A DNA stretch of 64,000 nucleotides. Source: Poriferisodalis sp965262965. GTDB taxonomy: Bacteria; Actinomycetota; Acidimicrobiia; Acidimicrobiales; Poriferisodalaceae. Location of the stretch: assembly GCF_965262965.1 (NCBI RefSeq), contig NZ_OZ253573.1, positions 2,542,001 to 2,606,000 of the forward strand, given 5' to 3'. Of the stretch, positions 8,630-17,779 are shown one piece after another; the first letter of the stretch is position 1, and each line of letters opens with the position of its first letter. Position numbers and translations under genes: made by a program. A model generated the notes under the pieces. That model was given only the letters and a program-made list of their open reading frames with translations, was not told where the DNA came from and made no database searches.

Positions 8630-10267
8630 TCAGCCGCCGATATTGAACGTTGAGACGTCTCCGAAGTGGCTGACCAGCCCAGGGAAGATGCCGGTGACCA
8701 GCGTCGCGAGGGCCGTGATCACCAGAGCCGCGGCCAACGCGCCGGTCATCGGGATCGGTCCCGGCACGAAGGGCACCAGCAACGTGCGGCGCTCACGCGT
8801 CTCGACGGTGACGCCAGCACCGTCCTCGACGGCCGCCGGCTCGAGTTCGGCGCCAGCAGATTCCAGATCGGCGGGCTCGTCGGTGGATGCGTCGATGCCG
8901 ACCTCGACGGTTTCAGGCACTGGTTGGAACCACATCTGCATCAGCACCCGCGCGTAGTAACCGAACGCGATGACGGCGTTCACCGCGACCAGCGCGGCCA
9001 GCACCCAGCCCGCAGGCGTGCTTGCATCCGCCAGCGTCCGGAACACCACGAACTTCGCGAACCAGCCACCCGCAGGCGGGATGCCCGCGAGCGATGCGAG
9101 GAACAGCGTCATCAGCACTGTCAGACCCGGCGCGTAGCTGAACAGCCCGCCGTAGCTCGTGATCGCGCCCGAACGAGTCCGGCGTGACACCGCCAGCACC
9201 ACGCTGAACGCCCCCAAGTTCATGAAGGCGTAGATGATCATGTAGACGACCACCGCCTCCCGTGCGCTGGCCAGCGTCGCGGACGAGCCTTCGAAGGCCA
9301 CTGCGAACGGCACCAGCATGAAGCCGCCTTGGGCAATGCCGGAGTAGGCCAGCATCCGCACGATGTTGGTCTGACGCAAAGCAATGAGGTTGCCGACGGT
9401 CATCGTGACCGCAGCCAGCACCCAGAAGAACGGCTGCACCACATCGGCAGCGCCCTCGAAGGCGACAAACACCAGCCCGAGCAGCGCCACCATGCCAGCC
9501 GACTTGGACGCGACGGACAGGAATGCCGTCACCGGCGTGGGTGCGCCCTCGTATGTGTCGGGCGCCCAGGTGTGGAATGGCACCGCCGAGACTTTGAAAG
9601 CGAACCCGATCAGCACAAACAGGACCGCCACGATGACGAGCGGGCTTGAGTCACCGCTCAACCCTGCTGCAATCGTGCCGAAGTCGGTTCCGCCGGTCAC
9701 GCCGAACAGCAGCGACATTCCGTAGAGCATCACTGCGGACGCAAACACGCCCATCAGGTAGTACTTCAGGCCCGCCTCATTCGAGCGCGGACCGCCCTTG
9801 CGCCACGCCGCCAGCATGTACGCCGGGATCGACAGCAGCTCCAGGGCCACGAACACGCTGACGAGGTCACGCGAGCTGGCCATCATCACCATGCCCAGCA
9901 GCGACGTCAGCAGCAGCGTGTAGTACTCGTTCTCGTAGTAGTCACCGTCGCGCACGTAGTCCACCGACATCAGCACGACGATGTAGCCGGCCAGCACGAA
10001 CAGCGCCTTGAGCACCAGCGAGAAATCGTCGACGACGTACGCCCCGTCGAACATGGGCCGCTCGGCACCGTCCGTGGCCAGGGTCAGGATCGGAATCAGC
10101 GTCGCCAGCAACCCGACGCCGGCCAGCGTCGGCATCAGGCGGCGCACCTTGTCGTCGAACGCGATGTCCGCAACCGTGACGAGCGTGCCCACAGCCAGCA
10201 GGGTCAGCTCGGGCGCGAGCGCATGCCAGTCGAGGTCAGGTCGTACGAAGGCGAGCATCACGTCCAT
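8630..10267 (-). CDS. nuoN: NADH-quinone oxidoreductase subunit N (11-subunit complex I)
   Basis: A 545-residue Mrp-antiporter-like proton-pumping membrane subunit, the last gene of the first nuo operon. The family core is recognised from AWRKGGPRSNEAGLKYYLMG, the lysine-bearing WAPDTYEGAPTPVTAFLSVASK helix and MLAYSGIAQGGFM. It has about 14 predicted hydrophobic segments. Near the C-terminus there is a ~45-residue polar, acidic insertion (VGIDASTDEPADLESAGAE and following) before the final helix, longer than in most NuoN. It starts two bases after the nuoM stop. The complete 14-subunit operon at 20837-36384 carries its own nuoN, clearly different in sequence. Confidence 0.95.
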   Translation of the reverse strand: MDVMLAFVRPDLDWHALAPELTLLAVGTLVTVADIAFDDKVRRLMPTLAGVGLLATLIPILTLATDGAERPMFDGAYVVDDFSLVLKALFVLAGYIVVLMSVDYVRDGDYYENEYYTLLLTSLLGMVMMASSRDLVSVFVALELLSIPAYMLAAWRKGGPRSNEAGLKYYLMGVFASAVMLYGMSLLFGVTGGTDFGTIAAGLSGDSSPLVIVAVLFVLIGFAFKVSAVPFHTWAPDTYEGAPTPVTAFLSVASKSAGMVALLGLVFVAFEGAADVVQPFFWVLAAVTMTVGNLIALRQTNIVRMLAYSGIAQGGFMLVPFAVAFEGSSATLASAREAVVVYMIIYAFMNLGAFSVVLAVSRRTRSGAITSYGGLFSYAPGLTVLMTLFLASLAGIPPAGGWFAKFVVFRTLADASTPAGWVLAALVAVNAVIAFGYYARVLMQMWFQPVPETVEVGIDASTDEPADLESAGAELEPAAVEDGAGVTVETRERRTLLVPFVPGPIPMTGALAAALVITALATLVTGIFPGLVSHFGDVSTFNIGG

Positions 10268-10269
10268 CG

Positions 10270-11829
10270 TCAGCCCCCCGTCGCCGCCGCGATGCTCTCG
10301 GCGATGCCGTGCGACACGTCATCGACCATGCCGTAGATCAGATTCGGGAAGATGCCAAAGAGCACCATTGCCACCAGCAACGGTGTCCACGCCACCCACT
10401 CAAAGCGGTTCACATCGGCAATGACGTGCCCATCCCACTCCGCGCTCGGCTCGCCGAATGCGCTGCGCTGGAACAGCCAGAGCAAGTAACCGGCGGCAAG
10501 CACCGTGCCGACCGCAGCGATGACCATGTAGGTACGGAACGTTTCCTCGGGCAAGCCAGCGCCAGGGTTGTAGGCCGACAGGATCGCCGGGAATTCGCCC
10601 CAGAAGCCGGCCAGCCCGGGAAGACCCAGCGAGGCCATCGCAGAGATGCCGAGGATCCAGCCCATTCGCGGCGCGGACTTGAGCAGCCCGCCCAGCCGGC
10701 TGATCTCAAGCGTGTGGTACCGCTCCTTCACCGATCCGGCCACGAAGAACAGCATCCCAGTGATGATCCCGTGCGCCACCATGCCGAACACTGCGGCGTT
10801 GATGCCGAACTCGGTCAGTGTGGAGATGCCCAGCATCACGAAACCCATGTGCGCCACCGAACTGAAGGCAATGAGCCGCTTCATGTCGGTCTGTGCCAGG
10901 CAGGCCAATGCGCCGTAGATGATGCCGATCACTGCGAGCAAGCCGATCCACGGTGCCCAGGACTTCGCTCCCTCAGGCAGGAACGGCAACGCGATCCGCA
11001 CAAAACCGTAGGTGCCGAGCTTCAGCAGGATTGCCGCCAGGATGACCGAGCCGACCGTCGGCGCCTCGGTGTGGGCGTCGGGCAGCCAAGTGTGGAACGG
11101 GAACATCGGCACCTTGATGCCGAAGCCCATGAACAGGCCGGCGAACACCAGCGCCTGTGTGCCCGCAGTGATCCCGACACCGGCGACGCGGGAGAGCTCG
11201 CGCATGTCGAACGTCTCCAGCAATGCGCCGCTGCCGTCGCGCGACAGGAAGAACAGTGCCACGAAGCTGACAATCATCAGCGCCGAGCCGAACAGCGTGA
11301 ACAAGAAGAACTTGAGCGAGGCGTAGCGCCGGTTCTCGCCGCCCCACACGCCGATCATGAAGTACATCGGCAGCAGCACGACCTCGAAGAAGACGAAGAA
11401 CAGGATCAGGTCCTGCGCCACGAACGTGCCGTTCATGCCCGAGCCCAGGATCAGAATCAGGATCAGGAACGCCTTGGCGTTGCCCGGCTCGGGGATGTGG
11501 TCCCACGAGTAGATGATGCACAGCGGCACGATCACCATTGACAGGATCAGCAGCGGCATCGACAACCCGTCGAGGCCGACGATGTACTGCGAATGGATCG
11601 CGTTGATCCAGCCCTTCTCAACGACGAACTGCAGCGTCCCGGCATTGCCGTAATCGAAGCTGAACAGCAGGTACACGCCCACGGCGAGCGCCGCCAGCGA
11701 GGACAGCAGTGCGATCAGCTTTAGCTCGGCCTCGCGGGCGCTTGGCACCACCATCATCACGAGCACGCCGATGACCGGCAGGAACACTGCGAGGCTCAGC
11801 GCCCAAGCGTCGAATCCAGTTGCGTCCAC
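10270..11829 (-). CDS. nuoM: NADH-quinone oxidoreductase subunit M (11-subunit complex I)
   Basis: A 519-residue antiporter-like membrane subunit of complex I. YIVGLDGLSMPLLILSM at the N-terminal end and FPFHTWLPDAHTEAPTVGSV with KLGTYGFVRIALP mark NuoM; the conserved Lys/Glu proton-channel residues lie in these helices. GTG at 11829 is taken as the start because an AGGGAGAG is placed just upstream; an in-frame ATG at 11877 would add 16 polar residues not typical of the family. The gap to nuoL is 70 bases, the longest in this operon, and contains no evident terminator. Confidence 0.95.
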   Translation of the reverse strand: MDATGFDAWALSLAVFLPVIGVLVMMVVPSAREAELKLIALLSSLAALAVGVYLLFSFDYGNAGTLQFVVEKGWINAIHSQYIVGLDGLSMPLLILSMVIVPLCIIYSWDHIPEPGNAKAFLILILILGSGMNGTFVAQDLILFFVFFEVVLLPMYFMIGVWGGENRRYASLKFFLFTLFGSALMIVSFVALFFLSRDGSGALLETFDMRELSRVAGVGITAGTQALVFAGLFMGFGIKVPMFPFHTWLPDAHTEAPTVGSVILAAILLKLGTYGFVRIALPFLPEGAKSWAPWIGLLAVIGIIYGALACLAQTDMKRLIAFSSVAHMGFVMLGISTLTEFGINAAVFGMVAHGIITGMLFFVAGSVKERYHTLEISRLGGLLKSAPRMGWILGISAMASLGLPGLAGFWGEFPAILSAYNPGAGLPEETFRTYMVIAAVGTVLAAGYLLWLFQRSAFGEPSAEWDGHVIADVNRFEWVAWTPLLVAMVLFGIFPNLIYGMVDDVSHGIAESIAAATGG

Positions 11830-11899
11830 GCTGTCTCTCCCTAGCTCTCGATCATCTGGCGGTGACCGGTTTGGCAACCGTTGGGCATGGCTTGGCCGG

Positions 11900-14101
11900 T
11901 CACAACACGATCACGAACACGATGGCGGCGACCGCTGCTGTTCCGAACAGCAGTGAGCCGTAGTTCTGGACTTTTCCGGTCTGCATGCCCCGCAGACCCT
12001 GACCGCCCGCATCGGCACCGCTGGCGATGGCGTTCACGCCGCCGTCGATGGTGCCCTGGTCGATCCAGCGGTATACCCACCGACCGCTGTCGCGAGCCGT
12101 CTCTGCGGCGGTGTCCACGACCTTGTCGATCACGTTCTGGTTGACCCAGTCGGCAGCCCGCGCGATCGGCGCCTTGATCGAGCCGACGACGATGTCGGTG
12201 TAGAGGTGGTCGAGGTAGTACTTGTTCTCGAGGAACGTGTACCCCGCCTTGGCGTAGCGGTTGCGCTCGGTCAGCCCGTGCGGGCCGGCGTTGCGCCAGT
12301 AGTACAGGAACGTGATGGCGATGCCGGCCAGGGCCAGCGCAAGGCCGACCAACGCCAGAATCAGCGACGGGTCGGGATGCGACAGCCCGACGGCGTTCAG
12401 GTAGATCGACGGCTCGGCATAGGTCTGGACGCGGTGCGCGAAGCCTTCCAGCCCGAACGGCGACAGCACCCCTGACGGCAGGTTGAACACGCCCGCCACC
12501 ACGGCCATCACTGCGAGGATCCACAGCGGCACCGTCATCAGCTTGGGCGACTCGTGCGGGTGGCCGTGCCCCCGGTATTCGCCCCAGAACGTGTACCAGA
12601 TGACCCGCGTCATGTACGCGGCGGTCATCAACGCCACTACGCAGCCGAAGATGAGCATGAGCGGATAGGCGCGTTCTTGACCTGCGAGGGCTCCGAGCAG
12701 GATCTCATCCTTGGACCAGAACCCGGCAAACGGGAACACGCCCGCGAGCGCCAGGGTTGCGATCACGAACGTCTTGTAGGTGTGCGGCATGTGCTTGCGC
12801 AGGCCGCCCATCTCTCGCATGTCGAAGGTGTGGTGGGCGGCGTGGCTGACTGAGCCGGCACCCAGGAACAAGCAGGCCTTGAAGAAGGCGTGTGTGAACA
12901 GGTGGAACATCGCTGCGGTCCACGCGCCCACGCCCAACGCCATCACCATGTAGCCGAGCTGGCTGACGGTGGAATACGCCAGCACCTTTTTGATGTCCCA
13001 CTGGGCGAAGGCCAGCCCGGCACCGATCAGCGCCGTGAAGCCGCCGATGAACGCCATGAGGTTGATCGAGGAGCTGCCGATCGAGAGGCCTTCATAGAAG
13101 ACCGGATACAACCGGCCGATCATGTACACGCCCGCCACCACCATGGTCGCCGCGTGGATGAGCGCCGAAACCGGCGTCGGACCGGCCATGGCATCGGGCA
13201 GCCACGTGTGCAGCGGGAACTGGCCCGATTTGGACGCCACCGCGGCCATGAGCGCTATCGAAGCCATGAGCAGGGCGAAGTGATGGTCGCCGCCCTGCGC
13301 GCCGATTGCCCGATTGATCGCGTCGATGTCGAACGTCTTGAACGTGCCGTAGAGGATGATCACGCCGATCAGCAGGCCGATGTCGCCGACGCGGTTCGTG
13401 AAGAACGCCTTGAGCGACGCGTCGGTGTTGGGCCGTTCCTCCCACCAATGACCGATGAGCACGAAGCTGCACACGCCCACTAGCTCCCAGCCCACGATCA
13501 TCTGGACCAGGTTCTGTGCCATGACGAACAGGAGCATCGAGGCGGTGAACAGGCTCAGGAAGGCGAAGTAGTGGACGAAGCGGCGGTCGCCCTTCACGTA
13601 CTCGCTGGAATAGATGTGCACCAGCAGCGAGATCGACGTGACCACGATCAGCAGCAGCACCGTCTGGCCGTCGACGAGCGTGCCGACAGCAAAATCCACA
13701 CCCGCGTTGGACCACCAACCCGCGTAGGTGCTGATGACGGGTTCCGTGCCCACCGAGCCGTGACCGTCGGCAACGCCGTGGCCGTCATCCGCGGCGCCGT
13801 CGCCGCCCTCTTCGGCATGACCGTCGGTCTCGGCGGCCATCAAGCCTGAAGCTGAATGGCCCTCACTGACCGAGATCAGCGCGTGGTCGTCGGAGGCTTG
13901 CGATTCGCCAGAGCCGTCGTCGGTGTGGTTGATCCACTGCACCGCAGCGATCATCGAGAGCACCCACACGATGCCCACAGCGGCGATGCCAACGCGATGC
14001 ACCCGGTCCGCGCCGATGACGCTGCGGCCGAACAGCAAGATCACGACGAAGGAAATCGCCGGGATCAGCGGGATCAGGTACGCGTTCTCGAGCATCCACA
14101 T
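11900..14101 (-). CDS. nuoL: NADH-quinone oxidoreductase subunit L (11-subunit complex I)
   Basis: At 733 residues this NuoL is about 100 longer than usual. The antiporter core is standard (GWELVGVCSFVLIGHWWEER, FPLHTWLPDAMAGPTPVSAL, AYSTVSQLGYM) and the C-terminal lateral-helix region is present. The extra length comes largely from an insertion after the second hydrophobic segment, residues ~60-130, rich in Asp, Glu, Gly and His (for example DGHAEEGGDGAADDGHGVAD). Such a loop would face outward, at the P side, in known topologies. It sits between nuoK and nuoM. The complex's second operon encodes a normal-length NuoL of 639 residues, so the insertion is specific to this copy. Confidence 0.95.
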   Translation of the reverse strand: MWMLENAYLIPLIPAISFVVILLFGRSVIGADRVHRVGIAAVGIVWVLSMIAAVQWINHTDDGSGESQASDDHALISVSEGHSASGLMAAETDGHAEEGGDGAADDGHGVADGHGSVGTEPVISTYAGWWSNAGVDFAVGTLVDGQTVLLLIVVTSISLLVHIYSSEYVKGDRRFVHYFAFLSLFTASMLLFVMAQNLVQMIVGWELVGVCSFVLIGHWWEERPNTDASLKAFFTNRVGDIGLLIGVIILYGTFKTFDIDAINRAIGAQGGDHHFALLMASIALMAAVASKSGQFPLHTWLPDAMAGPTPVSALIHAATMVVAGVYMIGRLYPVFYEGLSIGSSSINLMAFIGGFTALIGAGLAFAQWDIKKVLAYSTVSQLGYMVMALGVGAWTAAMFHLFTHAFFKACLFLGAGSVSHAAHHTFDMREMGGLRKHMPHTYKTFVIATLALAGVFPFAGFWSKDEILLGALAGQERAYPLMLIFGCVVALMTAAYMTRVIWYTFWGEYRGHGHPHESPKLMTVPLWILAVMAVVAGVFNLPSGVLSPFGLEGFAHRVQTYAEPSIYLNAVGLSHPDPSLILALVGLALALAGIAITFLYYWRNAGPHGLTERNRYAKAGYTFLENKYYLDHLYTDIVVGSIKAPIARAADWVNQNVIDKVVDTAAETARDSGRWVYRWIDQGTIDGGVNAIASGADAGGQGLRGMQTGKVQNYGSLLFGTAAVAAIVFVIVL

Positions 14102-14111
14102 GGGCGTGCGT

Positions 14112-14411
14112 TCAGCCCTTCATGAGGTCGAACTCGTCGACCGCGATCGATTTGCGGTTGCGGTACAGCAGCAGAACGATGGCCAGGCCCACGCCGGCCT
14201 CTGCGGCTGCCACCGCGATGACAAACAGGGCGAACACCTGCCCCGACACCACGTCGTGCTGCACCCCGAATGCCACAAGGTTGAGGTTCACTGCGTTCAG
14301 CATCAGCTCGATGGACATCAGCACCATCACGGCGTTGCGACGCGCCAGCACGCCATACACGCCCACGGCGAACAGCACCGCACCAAGCAGCAGGAACTGG
14401 TTCAGCAACAC
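14112..14411 (-). CDS. nuoK: NADH-quinone oxidoreductase subunit K (11-subunit complex I)
   Basis: A 99-residue three-helix membrane subunit of complex I. The RRNAVMVLMSIELMLNAVNLNLVAF segment contains the conserved glutamate of helix 2 and the second one, IELMLNAVN, used in proton transfer; EAGVGLAIVLLLYRN is the third helix. GTG at 14411 is the start, preceded at five bases by GAGGTGA. It lies 10 bases before nuoL and 18 after nuoJ. Length is normal for the family (about 100). Confidence 0.94.
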   Translation of the reverse strand: MLLNQFLLLGAVLFAVGVYGVLARRNAVMVLMSIELMLNAVNLNLVAFGVQHDVVSGQVFALFVIAVAAAEAGVGLAIVLLLYRNRKSIAVDEFDLMKG

Positions 14412-14429
14412 GTGATCACCTCGTTTCCG

Positions 14430-14924
14430 TCAGTCCCGACGCGCCAGCACAACGGCGCCGATCAGCGCTGCGAGCAGCAGCACTGAGACGGCCTCGAACG
14501 GGATGATGTACTGCGAGAAGACCGAGTCCCCCACGTCCGCTGTCCGAAAGACGTGGCCGTCGTCGCGCAGTGAGTCGCTGCCGAACTCATTCAGCAGGGC
14601 GTAGACCACCACGCCACCGAGCGCGACGGCGGCGATGACGGCGACCGGCCACGACGGGCCGGTCATCTGGGGCGTTCGCCCTATGGGCGCTCGGGTGAGC
14701 ATGATGCCGAACAGGAACAGCACCATCACTGCGCCGATGTAGACGAGCACCTGTGTCGTGGCGATGAACTCGGCAGTGAGCAGTATGTACTGCGCGCCCA
14801 GCCCGCCCAGCACTGCCACGAGGAACAGGGCCGCGTGCACGACGTTGCGCGTCGTCACCATGCCGACCGCGGCCAGCACGACAGCTGCCGCGATGATGCC
14901 GAAGGCAATGTTCTGCGCAATCAT
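14430..14924 (-). CDS. nuoJ: NADH-quinone oxidoreductase subunit J (11-subunit complex I)
   Basis: A 164-residue, five-helix membrane subunit. The N-terminal TTRNVVHAALFLVAVLGGLG and the helix VLVYIGAVMVLFLFGIML, in which the conserved Tyr-Ile-Gly-Ala and pi-bulge region sit, identify NuoJ. It ends with EAVSVLLLAALIGAVVLARRD, also typical. Located between nuoI (11 bases upstream) and nuoK. Nothing unusual is visible; the counterpart in the second operon is 28 residues longer. Confidence 0.93.
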   Translation of the reverse strand: MIAQNIAFGIIAAAVVLAAVGMVTTRNVVHAALFLVAVLGGLGAQYILLTAEFIATTQVLVYIGAVMVLFLFGIMLTRAPIGRTPQMTGPSWPVAVIAAVALGGVVVYALLNEFGSDSLRDDGHVFRTADVGDSVFSQYIIPFEAVSVLLLAALIGAVVLARRD

Positions 14925-14935
14925 CCCCGCAGCCC

Positions 14936-15553
14936 CTACCCGTCGGCCTCAACGGCTGCCGGCACTGCATCATCGGCGCCCAGCTTGCGCACGGGCGCCA
15001 TGTCATCGGGTCCGAAGGAGGGCACGTCGCGGACCTTCTGCTCCGAGCCGGGCTCGTAGGCACCGAAATCCGGAACGGTCTCCATCCACTCGCCGAGGCG
15101 AATGCGGTCGTGCAGCAGGTCGGCGATGCTTGGTTCGGAGTATTCGTACTCAGGCGTCCAGAACAGTGCATCGAACGGGCAGACCTCGACGCAGATGCCG
15201 CAGTACATGCACAGCGCGTAGTCGATGTCGAACCGGTCGACGAAATTGACCGTGCGGGCCTTGCCGCCGGCGCGCCGAGGCGGCGCCTTGACCTTGTGAC
15301 CCTCGATGTAAATGCACCAATCCGGACATGACCGCGAGCACAGCATGCAGGCCGTGCAGTTCTCCTCGTGCAGTGCGATGACACCGCGTGCGCGGTCGGG
15401 AGGTGCTTCCTTCTCGTGCGGGTACTGGACGGTGACCGCGCCCTTCTGCGGGGCGGGGATCAGCGTGCGCAGGCCGCGATTTGGGAACAGCGTGCGCAGG
15501 GCAGTCTTGCCCGTGACGCCGAGTCCTTTGACCAAGCCTGGCAGCAGTGACAT
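14936..15553 (-). CDS. nuoI: NADH-quinone oxidoreductase subunit I (11-subunit complex I)
   Basis: A 205-residue peripheral-arm subunit that carries two [4Fe-4S] clusters (N6a, N6b) towards N2. Both cluster motifs are complete: CTACMLCSRSCP and CMYCGICVEVCP. The N-terminal ~20 residues form the amphipathic segment that packs on NuoH. The C-terminal ~55 residues after the second motif are acidic and poorly conserved. It lies between nuoH and nuoJ, as in standard complex I operons, so the 11-subunit complex keeps its hydrophilic connecting module even though it lacks the NADH-oxidising EFG subunits. Confidence 0.95.
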   Translation of the reverse strand: MSLLPGLVKGLGVTGKTALRTLFPNRGLRTLIPAPQKGAVTVQYPHEKEAPPDRARGVIALHEENCTACMLCSRSCPDWCIYIEGHKVKAPPRRAGGKARTVNFVDRFDIDYALCMYCGICVEVCPFDALFWTPEYEYSEPSIADLLHDRIRLGEWMETVPDFGAYEPGSEQKVRDVPSFGPDDMAPVRKLGADDAVPAAVEADG

Positions 15554-15569
15554 CTAGAACCTGCCCATC

Positions 15570-16601
15570 TCAAAACACGACCTTGAAGATTCCGGTCAGA
15601 ACGATATTCGCGAGCGCCAGCGGGATCAGCACCTTCCACGCGAACTTCTGCAGCTGGTCCTCGCGCAGCCGCGGGTACGTGAAGCGGACCCAGAAGATCA
15701 GCATCGACACCAAGAGGATCTTGCCGAGCATCACCCCCGGTCCGAGGACGTTGAGGATCGGGGCGTCGATGGCGAAGCCGGGAATCCACCAGCCGCCCAG
15801 GAACATGACCGATGCCAGCGCTGCGAACGCAAACGCCGTGCCGAACTCGGCCATGAAGAACAGCAGGAAGCGAAAGCCCGTGTATTCGATGTGGAAACCG
15901 CCGACGAGCTCGGTCTCAGCGACGGGCATGTCGAACGGGGTCTGAGTCAGCTCAGCCTGCGCGGAGATCATGAAGATCAAGAAGCCCGCGAACTGGGTGA
16001 GGATGAACGGGTTGCCGATCCAGCCGATGCCGAAGATCTCGCCGGAGGCCTGAGCCTCGATGATCGTTTGCAGGTTGAGCGAGTCGGCCTGGATGACCAC
16101 GCCCATGACGGCAAGGATCAGCGGCAGCTCGTAGGCGATGAGCTGGCCCGCCGCCCGCAGGCCACCGAGCAACGCGTACTTGTTGGCTGACGCCCAGCCA
16201 GCCATGAGGATGCCCAGCACCGACAGCGACGAGACCGCCATGGCGTAGAAGATCCCTGTGTCGAGCGCTTCGACGACAGCGTCGGGGCCCATCGGCAGCA
16301 CGACGTACAGCAAGAACGTGGAGGCCAGCACCACCACCGGTGCCAAGCGGAAGACCCGCCGGTCGGCGGCGGCGGGATTGATGTCCTCCTTCTGGAGGAA
16401 CTTCACTGCTTCGGCAATGAGCTGCAACGAGCCGTATGGGCCGGTGTCGTTGGGCCCCAGCCGGCTCTGCATGAACGCCATCATCTTGAACAGGAACAGG
16501 TAGACCAAGATGAGCGAGGCCGTCGGGATGACGGCCAGCGCAATGCCCAACTTGATGCTGGTCTCGGCCCAGTAGGCCAGTCCCACGAGCTCAGGGCTCA
16601 C
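15570..16601 (-). CDS. nuoH: NADH-quinone oxidoreductase subunit H (11-subunit complex I)
   Basis: A ~343-residue membrane subunit that forms the quinone channel with NuoB and NuoD. Family segments MQSRLGPNDTGPYGSLQLIA, FDMPVAETELVGGFHIEY and RLREDQLQKFAWKVLIPLAL are present, including the acidic residues of the E-channel. The GTG at 16601 overlaps the nuoD stop as GTGA and is chosen over an in-frame ATG at 16682 that lies inside nuoD. It belongs to the 11-gene operon and is followed 16 bases later by nuoI. Confidence 0.95.
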   Translation of the reverse strand: MSPELVGLAYWAETSIKLGIALAVIPTASLILVYLFLFKMMAFMQSRLGPNDTGPYGSLQLIAEAVKFLQKEDINPAAADRRVFRLAPVVVLASTFLLYVVLPMGPDAVVEALDTGIFYAMAVSSLSVLGILMAGWASANKYALLGGLRAAGQLIAYELPLILAVMGVVIQADSLNLQTIIEAQASGEIFGIGWIGNPFILTQFAGFLIFMISAQAELTQTPFDMPVAETELVGGFHIEYTGFRFLLFFMAEFGTAFAFAALASVMFLGGWWIPGFAIDAPILNVLGPGVMLGKILLVSMLIFWVRFTYPRLREDQLQKFAWKVLIPLALANIVLTGIFKVVF

Positions 16602-17779
16602 CGGTCGATGTCCCCGAGGATGAAGTACAGCGAGCCCAAGATGGTGATGATGTCGGGCACGTAGGTACCGCGCATCACCCACGGCACGATCGAGATGTTG
16701 CTGAAGCTGGGCGTGCGAATCTTCACCCGGAACGGCCCCAGCCCGCCCTTGGAGACGACGTAGTAGCCCATCTCTCCGAGCGGATTCTCAGTGGACACGT
16801 ACGCCTCGCCGGCGGGCACCTTGATGATCCGAGGCACCTTGGCCATGATCGGTCCGGACGGGATGCCATCGAGCAGCTTGTCGACGATTCGGGTGGCCTC
16901 GCGTGTCTCCTGCAGCCGCACCCAGTAGCGGGCGAACGAGTCGCCGCCGGGGTGCGTCCAGACACGCCAGTCGATCTGATCCCACGCCAGGCCGGGGTTG
17001 GCGTCGCGGCGCAGGTCCCAGTCGACGCCGCTGGCACGCAGGTTGGCACCGGACAGGCCGTAGCTGAGCGCCACCTCAGGTGGGATGATGCCGACGCCAC
17101 GGCACCGGGCCTGGAAGATCTCATTGCCGACGAGCAGGTCCTCCATCTCGTCGCAGAACTCGCGCATCTTGGTCATGACGGCATGCGTCTCGGCGATCCA
17201 GCCCCGGGGCAGATCGTCCTTGAGGCCGCCGATGCGGTCGAAGTTGGGGTGGAAGCGCCCGCCGGTGACCTCTTCGATCTGGTTGAGGACTCGTTCGCGG
17301 TCGCGAAAGGCGAAGAACACCGGGGTCAGTGCGCCGACCTGCACGCCCATGTCGCCGAGGAACAGCGACACGTTGGCGATGCGGCTCAGCTCGAACAGGA
17401 TCGTGCGGATCCACTGCGCTCGGGGCGGTGCGGTGACGCCCATGAGCTGCTCGGCGGCCAGGATGAACGGCACTTCGTTGGCGAAACTGCCCAGCCAGTC
17501 GATGCGGTTGATGAGGGTGGTGCACTGCGGGAAGGTGCGGACCTCGCACAGCTTCTCGTATCCGCGGTGCATGTAGCCCATGACCGGGTCAGCCGTAATG
17601 ACCTGTTCGCCGTCAAGCTGGCAGGCGATGCGCAGTGTGCCGTGCGTGGCAGGGTGCTGCGGCCCGATGTTGAGCAGCATGTCGCCGGTGTCGAGCTCGA
17701 CATTGACGCGGGCGTCGGCCGCCTGAGCAGCGACGTAGGCCTGCTGTTCACGCAATGTCGCCGCGGAGGACCGGCTCAT
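16598..17779 (-). CDS. nuoD: NADH-quinone oxidoreductase subunit D (11-subunit complex I)
   Basis: A 393-residue 49-kDa-type subunit forming the quinone-reduction site next to cluster N2. The hallmark NIGPQHPATHGTLRI (quinone-binding His) is at ~37-51, and GYMHRGYEKL follows at 69-78. The arginine at position 72 corresponds to the one methylated by NDUFAF7 in mitochondrial NDUFS2; the NuoD of the second operon has Thr there. ATG at 17779 overlaps the nuoC stop (ATGA). Upstream in-frame ATG at 17878 lies deep in nuoC and is rejected. Confidence 0.95.
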   Translation of the reverse strand: MSRSSAATLREQQAYVAAQAADARVNVELDTGDMLLNIGPQHPATHGTLRIACQLDGEQVITADPVMGYMHRGYEKLCEVRTFPQCTTLINRIDWLGSFANEVPFILAAEQLMGVTAPPRAQWIRTILFELSRIANVSLFLGDMGVQVGALTPVFFAFRDRERVLNQIEEVTGGRFHPNFDRIGGLKDDLPRGWIAETHAVMTKMREFCDEMEDLLVGNEIFQARCRGVGIIPPEVALSYGLSGANLRASGVDWDLRRDANPGLAWDQIDWRVWTHPGGDSFARYWVRLQETREATRIVDKLLDGIPSGPIMAKVPRIIKVPAGEAYVSTENPLGEMGYYVVSKGGLGPFRVKIRTPSFSNISIVPWVMRGTYVPDIITILGSLYFILGDIDR

